Below are positions 15,470-24,404 of a stretch of DNA of 64,000 bases, in pieces. Origin of the DNA: Streptomyces cyaneochromogenes (GTDB lineage Bacteria; Actinomycetota; Actinomycetes; Streptomycetales; Streptomycetaceae); the NCBI RefSeq assembly GCF_003963535.1, contig NZ_CP034539.1:9796001-9860000 (forward strand), written 5' to 3'. The position numbers were made by a program, and so were the translations under genes. The notes below the pieces were generated by a model. The model saw only the letters and a program-made list of their open reading frames with translations. It searched no databases and had not been told where the DNA came from. Position 1 is the stretch's first letter; every line of letters starts with the position of its first letter.

Positions 15470-17731
15470 ATGGGGGACAGCAGGCTGATCCAGGGCCGGT
15501 ACCGGCTGCTCGATCCGATAGGGCGCGGCGGTATGGGCGAGGTGTGGCGTGCGCGCGACGAGTCGCTGGGCCGGCATGTCGCCGTGAAGTGCCTCAAGCC
15601 GCTGGGGCCCCACCACGACCACTCCTTCACCCGCGTCCTGCGGGAGCGGTTCCGCCGCGAGGCCCGGGTGGCCGCGGCGCTGCAGCACCGCGGGGTGACC
15701 GTCGTCCACGACTTCGGCGAGTCCGACGGCATCCTGTTCCTGGTCATGGAACTGCTGCAGGGCCGCAATCTCAGTCAGCTCCTGGAGGACAACAAGCACC
15801 ACCCGCTGCCCGTCCCGGACGTCGTCGACATCGCCGACCAGGTCGCCGCCGCCCTCGCCTACACCCACCAGCAGGGCATCGTGCACCGCGATCTGAAGCC
15901 CGCGAACATCATGCGGCTCGGCGACGGCACGGTGAAGATCTGCGACTTCGGCATCGCGCGCCTCGGCCACGACATCGGCTTCACCTCCCGGCTGACCGGC
16001 ACGGGCATCGCGATGGGCACCCCGCACTACATGTCGCCGGAGCAGATCGGCGGGGAGGAGGTGGACCAGCGCAGCGACCTGTACTCGCTGGGGTGCGTGC
16101 TGTACGAGATCGCCACCGGGGTGCCGCCGTTCGACCTCGACGACCCCTGGGCCATCCTCGTCGGCCACCGCGACACCCCGCCCCGGCCGCCGCGCAGCCA
16201 CCGGGCCGAGCTGCCCGAGTACTTCGAGAAGATCATCCTCGACCTGCTGGCCAAACGCCCCGAGCAACGCCCGCACGACGGCCGCGAGTTGGGCCGCCGC
16301 ATCGAACTGGGCCGTACGACACCGGCGTACGTCCCGACCGTGGTGACCCCGCAGCCCGCCCTCAGGCCCCCGCGACCCGCCGTCGGGCCACCGGAGCCCG
16401 GCACCCGCGAGCCCCGCCTGCCGTCCTGGACCCGCGGCATGACCACCGGCCACAAGGCCACCGGCGCCGGACTGCGCACCACACCCCCCGACGCCGCGGC
16501 CGGCCTCACCGGCGAGTGGATCGCCCGTCCCGCCACCGGCCGGCCCGACGGGACCGCCGTACCCGAAGAGCCGCCCGCCCCGCCCCAGGAGACGCTCACC
16601 GCGCTGGCCGGACGGCACAACGCCGGGCTCAGCCTCGGCCGGCTGGGCCGCTGGGCGGAGGCGGGCGAGGTGCACCGGGCCGTCGCCGCCGAGCGCGAGC
16701 ACCTCCTCGGCCCCGACCACCCCGACACCCTCGCCAGCCGCTACGAGGTCGCGTTCACCCTCAGCCGCACCGGCCGCGCCGCCGACGCGCTGCGCGAGTA
16801 CAAGCACGTCGCCCGCGCGCGCAGCCTCGCCCTCGGCCCGGACCACCCCGAGACGCTCGCCGCCCGGCAGGAAATGGCCTACGTGCTCGGCCAGTTGGGC
16901 CGTCACTTCGACGCCCACCAGGTCTACACGTCCGTGCTCATCGCCCGGGAGCGCGCCATGGGCGCCGATCACCCCGACACCCTGCGCTGCCGGCACAACC
17001 TCGCCTTCAACCTCAGCAGGCTCGGCCGCCTGGAGGACTCGTACCGCATGGCCACGGAGGTCGCCGCCGCCCGCGCCCGCGTCCTCGGCCCGCACCACCC
17101 CGACACCCTCGTCACCCGCTACGAGGTCGCCTACGCACTCGGCCAGTTGGGACACTGGGCGCAGGCCCTGCAGACCTACCGCGAGGTCGCCGACGCCCGC
17201 GCCCAGGCCCTCGGCCCCGACCACCCCGACACCCTCGCCGCCCGCTACGAGGTCGGCATCAGCCTCGGCCGGCTCGGCCGCAGCACGGAGGCGCTGCAGC
17301 TCTACCGCGACCTCGTCGACGACCGCGTCCGCGTCCACGGCCCCGCCCACCCCGAGACCCTGCGTGCCCGGCACGGCCTCGGCGTCAACCTCGGCCGGCT
17401 CGGCCGCTGGGAGGAGGCGCTCGCCGAGTCCCGCGACGTGTGCGCGATCCGCGAGCGCGTCCTCGGCCCGGACCACCCGGACACCCTGGTCAGCCGTCGC
17501 GAGGTCGCTGTGAGCCTGGGCTGGCTGGGCCGCTGGCCGGACGCGCTCACCGAGTACCGCAGGGTGGCCACCGCCCGCGAGCGCGTCCTCGGCGCCGACC
17601 ACCCGGACACCCTCGCCAGCCGCAATGACGAGGCCCACTGCCTGCAGCAGCTCGGACGGGGCGCGGAGGCGATCGAGCTGTACCGGAGGGTGGCGGTGCT
17701 GCGGCAGCAGCGGGCGTCCGGAGGCACATGA
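15470..17731 (+). CDS. serine/threonine protein kinase with nine C-terminal TPR-like repeats
   Basis: A 753-residue soluble protein. Residues 10-280 are a Hanks-type kinase domain: glycine loop IGRGGMGEV, catalytic K40 (VAVKCL), HRDLKPAN with D141, and DFG in ICDFGIARLG. An alanine/proline linker (about 285-375) follows. Then come nine near-identical units of about 42 residues of the LGRLGRW-EAL-YR-V-ARERVLGPDHPDTLASR type (NB-ARC/TPR_12-like), running to the C-terminus. No transmembrane helix is seen, unlike many actinobacterial kinases, so it is cytoplasmic. The TPR array probably binds partner proteins. The ATG at 15470 follows GGGAG. The repeats are also very similar at DNA level. Confidence 0.93.
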   Translation: MGDSRLIQGRYRLLDPIGRGGMGEVWRARDESLGRHVAVKCLKPLGPHHDHSFTRVLRERFRREARVAAALQHRGVTVVHDFGESDGILFLVMELLQGRNLSQLLEDNKHHPLPVPDVVDIADQVAAALAYTHQQGIVHRDLKPANIMRLGDGTVKICDFGIARLGHDIGFTSRLTGTGIAMGTPHYMSPEQIGGEEVDQRSDLYSLGCVLYEIATGVPPFDLDDPWAILVGHRDTPPRPPRSHRAELPEYFEKIILDLLAKRPEQRPHDGRELGRRIELGRTTPAYVPTVVTPQPALRPPRPAVGPPEPGTREPRLPSWTRGMTTGHKATGAGLRTTPPDAAAGLTGEWIARPATGRPDGTAVPEEPPAPPQETLTALAGRHNAGLSLGRLGRWAEAGEVHRAVAAEREHLLGPDHPDTLASRYEVAFTLSRTGRAADALREYKHVARARSLALGPDHPETLAARQEMAYVLGQLGRHFDAHQVYTSVLIARERAMGADHPDTLRCRHNLAFNLSRLGRLEDSYRMATEVAAARARVLGPHHPDTLVTRYEVAYALGQLGHWAQALQTYREVADARAQALGPDHPDTLAARYEVGISLGRLGRSTEALQLYRDLVDDRVRVHGPAHPETLRARHGLGVNLGRLGRWEEALAESRDVCAIRERVLGPDHPDTLVSRREVAVSLGWLGRWPDALTEYRRVATARERVLGADHPDTLASRNDEAHCLQQLGRGAEAIELYRRVAVLRQQRASGGT

Positions 17732-17807
17732 GCGCGACGGCGTCCTCCCGTGACTCGCGCGCGCCGCACCTATGGCCGACCTAGATCATCACGTGTTACC
17801 AAGAACC

Positions 17808-19382
17808 ATGCCTGCACACGAGGGAAAGCCGGGACACCGTACGTACGACGCCGTCATCGTCGGCGGAGGCCACAACGGCCTGGTCGCCGCCGCCTACCTG
17901 GCCCGGGCCGGCCGGTCCGTGCTGGTGCTGGAGCGGCTGGACCACACCGGGGGCGCCGCTGTGTCCACCCGGCCGTTCGCCGGGGTCGACGCGCGGCTGT
18001 CGCGCTACTCGTACCTGGTCAGCCTGCTGCCCAAGAAGATCGTGCGGGACCTCGGCCTGGACTTCCGGGTCCGCACCCGCAACGTCTCCTCGTACACGCC
18101 CGTGGAACGCGACGGACGGCCCACCGGTCTGCTGGTGGGCGGCGGCGAGCGGCGCACCCGGGAGGCGTTCGCCCGGCTGACGGGCGGGGAGCGCGAGTAC
18201 CAGGCCTGGCAGCGCTTCTACGGGATGACCGGCGAGGTCGCCAAGCGGGTCTTCCCGACGCTCGTCGAGCCCCTGCCGAGCCGCGAGGAGCTGCGCCGCC
18301 GGGTGGACGACGAGGAGGCCTGGCGGACCCTGTTCGAGGAGCCGATCGGTCTCGCCATCGAGGAGCGATTCGCCGACGACCTGGTGCGGGGCGTGGTCCT
18401 CACGGACGCGCTCATCGGGACCTTCGCCGACGCCCACGACCCCTCGCTGAGGCAGAACCGCTGCTTCCTCTACCACGTGATCGGCGGCGGCACCGGCGAC
18501 TGGGACGTCCCCGTCGGCGGCATGGGCGCCCTCACCGACGCCCTGGCCGCGGCGGCGCGTGCGGCGGGCACGGTCATCGCCACCGGGCACGAGGCGGAAC
18601 GGATCGACACGGACGGCCGTACGGCGGAGGTCACCTATCGCACGGCGGACGGCGAGGGCGTCGCCGTCGCCCGGCACGTCCTGGTCAACGCCTCCCCGCA
18701 GGCCCTGGCCGCCCTCACCGGCGACACACCCCCGGCCCCCGCCGAGGGCGCCCAGCTCAAGGTGAACATGCTGCTCAAGCGCCTGCCCCGGCTGCGCGAC
18801 AGCTCCGTCGACCCGCGTGAGGCGTTCTCCGGCACCTTCCACATCGCCGAGGGCTACGACCAGCTGGCCACCGCCCACGCCCAGGCCGTCGCCGGGGAAC
18901 TCCCCGCCGCGCCCCCGGCGGAGATCTACTGCCACTCGCTGACCGACCCGACGATCCTCGGCCCCGCCCTGGTCGAACAGGGCTACCAGACCCTCACTCT
19001 TTTCGGCCTGCACACTCCGGCCCGGCTCTTCGAGGGCGACAACGCCGCCGTACGCGAGGAACTGCTCAAGTCGACGCTCGCCCAGCTGGACGCCCATCTC
19101 ACCGAGTCGATCGTCGGCTGCCTGGCGACCGACGCCGACGGACGTCCCTGCATCGAGGCCAAGACCCCACTGGACCTGGAGCGCGACCTGCGCCTCCCCG
19201 GCGGCAACATCTTCCACCGCGAGCTGGCCTGGCCGTACGCCCAGGAGAACACCGGGCGCTGGGGCGTGGAGACACCGCACGCGAACGTGCTGCTGTGCGG
19301 GGCGGGCGCGGTGCGCGGAGGCGGGGTGAGCGGGGTGCCCGGGCACAACGCGGCGATGGCGGTCCTCCAGGCGGACGCATAG
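17808..19382 (+). CDS. FAD-dependent oxidoreductase, phytoene-desaturase-like
   Basis: A protein of about 524 residues with an N-terminal dinucleotide-binding fold (YDAVIVGGGHNGLVAAAYLA, then ERLDHTGGAAVST) and a C-terminal FAD-binding end (LLCGAGAVRGGGVSGVPGHN). This architecture is that of the phytoene desaturase/CrtI-like amine-oxidase group. No carotenoid genes are near, so the substrate is unknown. The frame also allows an ATG at 17772; that version would include a TTA codon (codon 9), which would put it under bldA control. I prefer 17808 because it fits family N-termini better. Neither start has a good ribosome binding site. Confidence 0.85.
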   Translation: MPAHEGKPGHRTYDAVIVGGGHNGLVAAAYLARAGRSVLVLERLDHTGGAAVSTRPFAGVDARLSRYSYLVSLLPKKIVRDLGLDFRVRTRNVSSYTPVERDGRPTGLLVGGGERRTREAFARLTGGEREYQAWQRFYGMTGEVAKRVFPTLVEPLPSREELRRRVDDEEAWRTLFEEPIGLAIEERFADDLVRGVVLTDALIGTFADAHDPSLRQNRCFLYHVIGGGTGDWDVPVGGMGALTDALAAAARAAGTVIATGHEAERIDTDGRTAEVTYRTADGEGVAVARHVLVNASPQALAALTGDTPPAPAEGAQLKVNMLLKRLPRLRDSSVDPREAFSGTFHIAEGYDQLATAHAQAVAGELPAAPPAEIYCHSLTDPTILGPALVEQGYQTLTLFGLHTPARLFEGDNAAVREELLKSTLAQLDAHLTESIVGCLATDADGRPCIEAKTPLDLERDLRLPGGNIFHRELAWPYAQENTGRWGVETPHANVLLCGAGAVRGGGVSGVPGHNAAMAVLQADA

Positions 19383-19418
19383 TTCCCAAAACCTGCCCAA
19401 CCATGCGGCAAGTTGCTT

Positions 19419-19435
19419 TCGTATCTTTGATACGA
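19419..19435. promoter_or_regulatory. 7-bp inverted repeat with a 3-base spacer
   Basis: TCGTATC-TTT-GATACGA is a perfect 7-bp inverted repeat just downstream of the oxidoreductase gene, at the broken end of the hydrolase remnant. It could be an orphan operator or a small hairpin. No function is assigned. Confidence 0.3.
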
Positions 19436-19449
19436 GAGCTGCCGCTGAG

Positions 19450-19685
19450 GGCGTCGAGGGACCCTTTCGCCGCCGGAACGCGGGGCGACAGGCCGAACCC
19501 CGCGTGGTCGGGAGCGATGCAGCGAAAGTCCGGCGACAAGGTCCCGAGCAGGCCGCGTGCCGCCGTACGGCACGGCGTCGTACGGCGGCTCGGCGCGGCC
19601 GAGCGTTCGCCAGATGTAGCTCCAGGGGGCCGTGCAGGAACAGCACCGGGTCTCCGGTGCCGACGTCGAGGTCACCCCACTCCAC
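19450..19685 (-). pseudogene. frameshifted N-terminal remnant of an alpha/beta hydrolase (haloalkane-dehalogenase-like)
   Basis: Read on the minus strand, three frames in succession give one protein-like line. Frame one gives MEWGDLDVGTGDPVLFLHG. The next frame gives WSYIWRTL, then AEPPYDAVPYGG. A third frame gives SPDFRCIAPDHAGFGLSPR. Together they match the start of haloalkane-dehalogenase-type alpha/beta hydrolases (VLFLHGNPTWSYLWR ... CIAPDLIGFG). The NPT after HG is missing, and at least two frameshifts are present. The catalytic nucleophile region and the C-terminus are absent. This is a decayed gene fragment between two intact genes. Nothing else is seen between 19383 and 19747. Confidence 0.75.
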
Positions 19686-19747
19686 TCCGACCTCCTGACC
19701 CCGGCCTGACCGGCGTCCCTGTCAGGCCGGGTCGTCAGTTCGGCTCG

Positions 19748-21517
19748 TCAGTTCGCGGAGGCCGTCCAACCGCTCGCCGAGATCCGCGCGGTGTCCGCCG
19801 GCCGTGCCTCGTCGAAGAGGACGGTGTCCGCCGCCTCGACGCGCAGGCCGTCGACGTACGCGCCACGGCCCACGTACAGCCGGTCGGTCGCGTACCGCCA
19901 GCGGAGCACCAGCTGCCGGTGCGCGGGGAGTCGTGCCGTGAGCCGGTGCCAGACACGGCCCGACCAGCCGGTGACGGTGCCTGCCGGGTGGTCCTGCGGC
20001 TGACCTCCATGGCGTGTCGTCGTGAAGGGGAGCGGCTGCCAGGTGGCGCCACCGTCGGTCGTGGCCTCCAGGGTGAGGAGGTCCGCCTTGGGTTCGGTGT
20101 CCCACCACAGGGCGCAGCGCAGCCGGGCCTCGCCGCCGGACGTGTCGACCGGGGGGAGCGCGAGGGTCGCGGTCGTGGCGGTCGCCATTCCGGAGAACCA
20201 CGCGGTACGACCGAGCCGCGGGCGGACGGACACGGCGCGGGCCATGTTGTTCGCGGCGGCGACCCGGGGCGCGGAACCGGAGCGCCAACCGCGCACCGGG
20301 TGAACGGAGTTGCCGAGCACGACGAGGAAGGAGTCGGTCGACGGGTCGAGGACCAGCGAGGTGCCGGTGAAACCGGTGTGCCCCGCCGTGTGCGGGGTGG
20401 CCATCGCGCCCATGTACCAGTGCTGGTAGAGCTCGAAGCCGAGACCGTGCTCGTCGCCCGGGAACGCGGTGTTGAAGTCGGTGAACATCAGCTCCACCGA
20501 CTCCGGATCCAGGATGCGGGCCCTTCCGTAGACACCGCCGTTGAGCAGCGTCCGCCCGAGGACCGCGAGGTCCCAGGCGTTCGAGAACACACCCGCGTGG
20601 CCCGCGACCCCACCGAGGCTGAAGGCGTTCTCGTCGTGCACCTCGCCCCACACCAGCCCCCGGTCCAGGCCGGACCAGGGCTTACGGGCGTCCTCGGTGG
20701 CCGCGATCCTCGGCTTCCAGACCGCGGGCGGGTTGTAGCGGGTGCGGCGCATGCCGAGCGGGGCGGTGATCTCGTCGCGCAGGAGGGCGTCGAGCGTACG
20801 GCCGGTGATCTTCTCCAGGACCAGCTGGAGGGAGATCAGGTTCAGGTCCGAGTAGAGGTATGTCGTCCCCGGCGGGTTGAGCGGCGCCTCGTTCCAGATG
20901 AGCTGGAGTTTCTCGTCGTACGTCGGCGCGTTGTACAGCGGGATCCAGGCGCGGAACCCTGAAGTGTGGGTGAGGAGCTGACGAACAGTCATGTCCTGCT
21001 TGCCCGCCCGGCCGAAGTCCGGGAGGTAGGAGGCGACGGTCGCCTCCAGCCCGAGCGCACCCCGCTCGATCTGCTGCACGGCGAGGATCGACGTGAACAG
21101 CTTGGACACCGAGGCCAGATCGAAGACGGTGTCCTCGGCCATCGCGATCTGCCGGCCGGCGGGGAACTCGACGCCGGTGTCGGTCTTCTCGTCGTACGAC
21201 TGATAGCGCACCGCCATGCCGATGGGCTGGTGCAGGGCCACCGTACTGCCCCGCCCGGCGAGCAGGACGGCGCCCGCGTACCAGGGGTGCTTGGGGGAGG
21301 GGCCGAGGTATGCCTTGGCATCGGTGACCAGGCGGTCGAGGTGGTCGGGGAGGAGGCCGGCACGCTCGGCGGAGCCGTGCCGCAGGGTGCCGCCGTGGCC
21401 GGAGGAGGCGGCCGCCGCCGGACCGGCGGGGAACGGGGCGATGGCCAGGGCTCCGCCCAAGGCCACTAGTCCCTGGCCGAGTTGACGCCGGGTCAGTCTT
21501 TCTCTGCCGTCGGCCAT
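19748..21517 (-). CDS. Tat-exported serine hydrolase (class C beta-lactamase fold)
   Basis: A 589-residue secreted protein. The N-terminus has a twin-arginine-type signal (RERLTRRQLGQGLVALGGALA, cleavage near AAAA). The catalytic domain has S136-x-x-K139 (SVSK), a Tyr in LYSDLN and the third box in GHTGFTGT, all typical of beta-lactamase/transpeptidase-like serine hydrolases acting on D-amino-acid peptides or esters. About 150 extra C-terminal residues form a beta-rich domain (LRCALWWDTEPK...). The ATG at 21517 follows GGGAGGA and is preferred over an upstream one at 21535. Two GAAA/TTTC palindromes lie just upstream. A role in cell-wall fragment processing is plausible but inferred. Confidence 0.88.
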   Translation of the reverse strand: MADGRERLTRRQLGQGLVALGGALAIAPFPAGPAAAASSGHGGTLRHGSAERAGLLPDHLDRLVTDAKAYLGPSPKHPWYAGAVLLAGRGSTVALHQPIGMAVRYQSYDEKTDTGVEFPAGRQIAMAEDTVFDLASVSKLFTSILAVQQIERGALGLEATVASYLPDFGRAGKQDMTVRQLLTHTSGFRAWIPLYNAPTYDEKLQLIWNEAPLNPPGTTYLYSDLNLISLQLVLEKITGRTLDALLRDEITAPLGMRRTRYNPPAVWKPRIAATEDARKPWSGLDRGLVWGEVHDENAFSLGGVAGHAGVFSNAWDLAVLGRTLLNGGVYGRARILDPESVELMFTDFNTAFPGDEHGLGFELYQHWYMGAMATPHTAGHTGFTGTSLVLDPSTDSFLVVLGNSVHPVRGWRSGSAPRVAAANNMARAVSVRPRLGRTAWFSGMATATTATLALPPVDTSGGEARLRCALWWDTEPKADLLTLEATTDGGATWQPLPFTTTRHGGQPQDHPAGTVTGWSGRVWHRLTARLPAHRQLVLRWRYATDRLYVGRGAYVDGLRVEAADTVLFDEARPADTARISASGWTASAN

Positions 21518-21542
21518 CGAGGTTCCTCCCACCACGCCGGCT

Positions 21543-21585
21543 GAAAGTATCTTTCCGGGATCACCTTGCGTGATGAAACTTTCAT
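21543..21585. promoter_or_regulatory. two GAAA/TTTC palindromes upstream of the serine hydrolase gene
   Basis: GAAAGTATCTTTC (21543-21555) and ATGAAACTTTCAT (21573-21585) are two palindromes of the same type, 30 bp apart, with TCAC/GTGA arms between them. They lie 26-68 bases upstream of the hydrolase start and look like a double operator. An RpiR/MurR- or GntR-type regulator is possible; none is encoded in the window. Confidence 0.5.
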
Positions 21586-21627
21586 GTCAGTAGGGCTCGG
21601 TGTCAACGCCCCGTTCCACTCAAGAGA

Positions 21628-21644
21628 TCTGACGGTGTATCAGA
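21628..21644. promoter_or_regulatory. 17-bp palindrome shared with the 43.2-kb locus
   Basis: TCTGACGGTGTATCAGA, followed by AAA, lies 43 bases before the nitronate-monooxygenase-like gene. The site at 43233-43249 (TCTGACTGCCTGTCAGA, followed by AAA) has the same length, arms and flanks. This is the form of a TetR-family operator. Confidence 0.6.
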
Positions 21645-21686
21645 AAAGGTCTTCCGTCGTTCGGAGGACTGCGGCATCCTGCGCCC

Positions 21687-22811
21687 ATGCAGACGGAGCT
21701 GAGCAAGAAACTGGGAGTCGAGCACGCCGTCTTCGGCTTCACGCCGTTCCCCGCCGTCGCCGCGGCCATCAGCCGGGCCGGCGGCTTCGGAGTGCTCGGC
21801 GCGGTCCGCTACACCGCCCCCGACGACCTCAAACGCGACCTCGACTGGATCGAGGCCCATGTCGACGGCAGGCCCTATGGCCTGGACGTGGTCATGCCCG
21901 CGAAGAAGGTGGAGGCTCCGAAGGACCGAACACTGACCGAGGCCGATGTCGAGGCGATGATCCCGGAGGGGCACCGGCAGTTCGTCAAGGACACCCTCGC
22001 CAAATACGGCGTGCCCGAACTCGCCGAGGGCGAGGCTTCCGGCTGGCGCATCACCGGGTGGATGGAGCACGTGGCCCGCACCCAGCTCGACGTCGCCTTC
22101 GACTACCCGATCAAGCTGCTCGCCAACGCCCTGGGCTCACCGCCCGCCGATGTGGTGGAACGCGCCCATGACCAGAACGTCCTGGTCGCCGCACTCGCGG
22201 GCAGTGCCCGGCACGCCGTCAAGCACAAGGAGCGCGGCATCGACATCGTGGTCGCCCAGGGCTACGAGGCGGGCGGCCACACCGGGGACATCGCCTCCAT
22301 GGTGCTCACCCCGGAGGTCGTGGAGGCCGTCGACCCCCTGCCCGTACTGGCCGCAGGCGGCATCGGCAGCGGCCAACAGGTGGCGGCGGCACTCAGTCTG
22401 GGCGCCCAGGGTGTGTGGCTGGGCTCCATATGGCTGACCACCACAGAAGCCGATCTGCACTCACCCGCCCTGACCCGCAAGCTGCTCGCCGCCGGTTCCG
22501 GCGACACGGTGCGCTCCCGCGCCCTGACCGGGAAACCCGCACGCCAGCTGCGCACCGAGTGGACCGACGCCTGGGACGACACGAGCGGGCCGGGCACCCT
22601 GCCCATGCCCCTGCAGGGCCTGCTGGTCGCCGAGGCCGTCTCGCGCATCCAGAAGTACGAGGTCGAGCCGCTGCTCGGCACCCCCGTCGGCCAGATCGTC
22701 GGCCGGATGAACAGCGAACGCAGCGTCCGGGCCGTCTTCGACGACCTCACCCGCGGCTTCGAGCGAGCCGTCGATCGCATCAACCGCATAGCCGGAAGGA
22801 GCGGCGAGTGA
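21687..22811 (+). CDS. nitronate-monooxygenase-like FMN oxidoreductase
   Basis: A 374-residue TIM-barrel flavoprotein of the nitronate monooxygenase/2-nitropropane dioxygenase family. The start (VFGFTPFPAVAAAISRAGGF) and the FMN/catalytic region (VAQGYEAGGHTGDIASM, with the His usual in this family, then VLAAGGIGSGQQVAAAL) are clear. Many relatives are NAD(P)H:flavin oxidoreductases or enoyl reductases rather than nitroalkane oxidases. The overlap with an acyl-CoA synthetase gene (GTGA) argues for a role on CoA-linked substrates. The palindrome 43 bases upstream is the likely control site. Confidence 0.87.
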   Translation: MQTELSKKLGVEHAVFGFTPFPAVAAAISRAGGFGVLGAVRYTAPDDLKRDLDWIEAHVDGRPYGLDVVMPAKKVEAPKDRTLTEADVEAMIPEGHRQFVKDTLAKYGVPELAEGEASGWRITGWMEHVARTQLDVAFDYPIKLLANALGSPPADVVERAHDQNVLVAALAGSARHAVKHKERGIDIVVAQGYEAGGHTGDIASMVLTPEVVEAVDPLPVLAAGGIGSGQQVAAALSLGAQGVWLGSIWLTTTEADLHSPALTRKLLAAGSGDTVRSRALTGKPARQLRTEWTDAWDDTSGPGTLPMPLQGLLVAEAVSRIQKYEVEPLLGTPVGQIVGRMNSERSVRAVFDDLTRGFERAVDRINRIAGRSGE

Positions 22812-24367
22812 CGAGCACGAGCACCCCCCCGGCGGGCTTCTGGGCCCAGGCGGCGGCCGATCCGCACCGCACGGTCCTCGTCGCCCCCGACGGCGAGGAG
22901 TGGACCGCCGGCCGTCTGCACGCCGCCACCAACCGCCTCGTCCACGGCCTGCGCGCGGCCGGCATGCGGCGCGGCGACGCCTTCGCGGTCGTCCTGCCCA
23001 ACAGCGCCGAGTTCATCATCGCGTACCTGGCCGCCAGCCAGGCGGGCTTCTACCTCGTGCCCGTCAACCACCACTTCGTCGGCCCGGAGATCGCCTGGAT
23101 CGTCGCCGACTCCGGAGCCAAGGTGCTCCTCACGCACGAACGCTTCGCCGCCCCCGTGCGAGGCGCCGCGGACGAGGCCGGACTGCCCGTCACCCACCGG
23201 TACGCGATCGGCACGGTCGAGGGCTTCCGGCCGTACGCCGAACTGGTCGACGGGCAACCGGAGTCGGCGCCCGCCGACCGCACCCTCGGCTGGGTCATGA
23301 ACTACACCTCGGGCACCACGGGCCGCCCGCGCGGCATCCGGCGCCCGCTGCCCGGCAAGCTCCCCGAGGAGGCGTACCTGGGCGGCTTCCTCGGCATCTT
23401 CGGCATCCGCCCGTTCGACGACAACGTGCACCTCGTCTGCTCGCCGCTCTACCACACCGCCGTTCTCCAGTTCGCCGGCGCGTCGCTGCACATCGGCCAC
23501 CGCCTGGTCCTGATGGACAAGTGGACGCCCGAGGAGATGCTCCGCCTGATCGACCGGGAGAAGTGCACCCACACGCACATGGTCCCGACCCAGTTCCACC
23601 GCCTGCTCGCCCTGCCCGAGGAGGTGCGCGCCCGCTACGACGTCTCCTCCATGCGGCACGCCATCCACGGCGCCGCCCCCTGTCCCGACCACGTGAAGCG
23701 GGCGATGCTCGACTGGTGGGGCCCGTGCGTGGAGGAGTACTACGCGGCCAGTGAGGGCGGCGGCGCCTTCGCCACCGCCGAGGACTGGCTGAAGAAGCCC
23801 GGCACGGTCGGCAAGGCCTGGCCCATCAGCGAACTCGCGATCTTCGACGACGACGGCAACCGGCTCCCGCCCGGCGAACTCGGCACCGTCTACCTGAAGA
23901 TGAACACTGGTGGCTTCGCCTACCACAAGGACGAGTCCAAGACGCGCAAGAACCGCATCGGCGACTTCTTCACCGTCGGCGACCTCGGATATCTCGACGA
24001 GGACGGCTACCTCTTCCTCCGTGACCGCAAGATCGACATGATCATCTCCGGCGGGGTCAACATCTACCCCGCCGAGATCGAGTCCGCACTCCTCGCCCAC
24101 CCCGCCGTCGCCGACGCGGCCGCCTTCGGCATCCCGCACGACGACTGGGGCGAGGAGGTCAAGGCAGTGGTCGAACCGGCCCCCGGCCACGACCCCGGCC
24201 CTGCCCTGGCCGCCGCGATCCTCGACCACTGCGCCGACCGGCTCGCCGGCTACAAACGGCCCAAGAGCGTCGACTTCATCACCGAGATGCCACGCGATCC
24301 CAACGGCAAGCTGTACAAGCGGAGGTTGCGGGACCCGTACTGGGAGGGGCGCACGCGACCGGTGTGA
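22808..24367 (+). CDS. acyl-CoA synthetase (AMP-forming)
   Basis: A 519-residue ANL-superfamily ligase that activates a carboxylic acid with ATP and CoA. The AMP-binding P-loop is NYTSGTTGRPRGIRRP, the hinge/adenylation motif GYLFLRDRKIDMIISGG, and the C-terminal catalytic lysine region PNGKLYKRRL. The GTG start overlaps the preceding stop, so it is co-translated with the flavoprotein. The substrate class cannot be fixed. The operon shares its operator type with the crotonase/DUF35/thiolase locus, so the two may handle the same kind of acid. Confidence 0.92.
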   Translation: MTSTSTPPAGFWAQAAADPHRTVLVAPDGEEWTAGRLHAATNRLVHGLRAAGMRRGDAFAVVLPNSAEFIIAYLAASQAGFYLVPVNHHFVGPEIAWIVADSGAKVLLTHERFAAPVRGAADEAGLPVTHRYAIGTVEGFRPYAELVDGQPESAPADRTLGWVMNYTSGTTGRPRGIRRPLPGKLPEEAYLGGFLGIFGIRPFDDNVHLVCSPLYHTAVLQFAGASLHIGHRLVLMDKWTPEEMLRLIDREKCTHTHMVPTQFHRLLALPEEVRARYDVSSMRHAIHGAAPCPDHVKRAMLDWWGPCVEEYYAASEGGGAFATAEDWLKKPGTVGKAWPISELAIFDDDGNRLPPGELGTVYLKMNTGGFAYHKDESKTRKNRIGDFFTVGDLGYLDEDGYLFLRDRKIDMIISGGVNIYPAEIESALLAHPAVADAAAFGIPHDDWGEEVKAVVEPAPGHDPGPALAAAILDHCADRLAGYKRPKSVDFITEMPRDPNGKLYKRRLRDPYWEGRTRPV

Positions 24368-24395
24368 CCGAGCCCGGCGCGGGCGTGCGGCTCGG
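24368..24395. terminator. hairpin between convergent genes
   Basis: CCGAGCC at 24368-24374 pairs with GGCTCGG at 24389-24395 around a 14-base GC-rich loop. It begins directly after the synthetase stop codon and lies in the 37-bp gap before the LuxR-type gene's stop. Confidence 0.5.
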
Positions 24396-24404
24396 CCGAC
24401 GGCT

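Noticed and set aside
12890..17638. A 1582-codon open frame on the minus strand antisense to the dehydrogenase, oxygenase and kinase genes
   Set aside because: It is the mirror of GC-rich third positions in three well-supported genes. It has no family motifs and an unnatural composition (Val/Gly/Asp/Arg-rich).
16600..17720. Regularly spaced DNA repeats, considered as CRISPR
   Set aside because: They encode the TPR units of the kinase gene in frame, with 126-bp period and no unique spacers.
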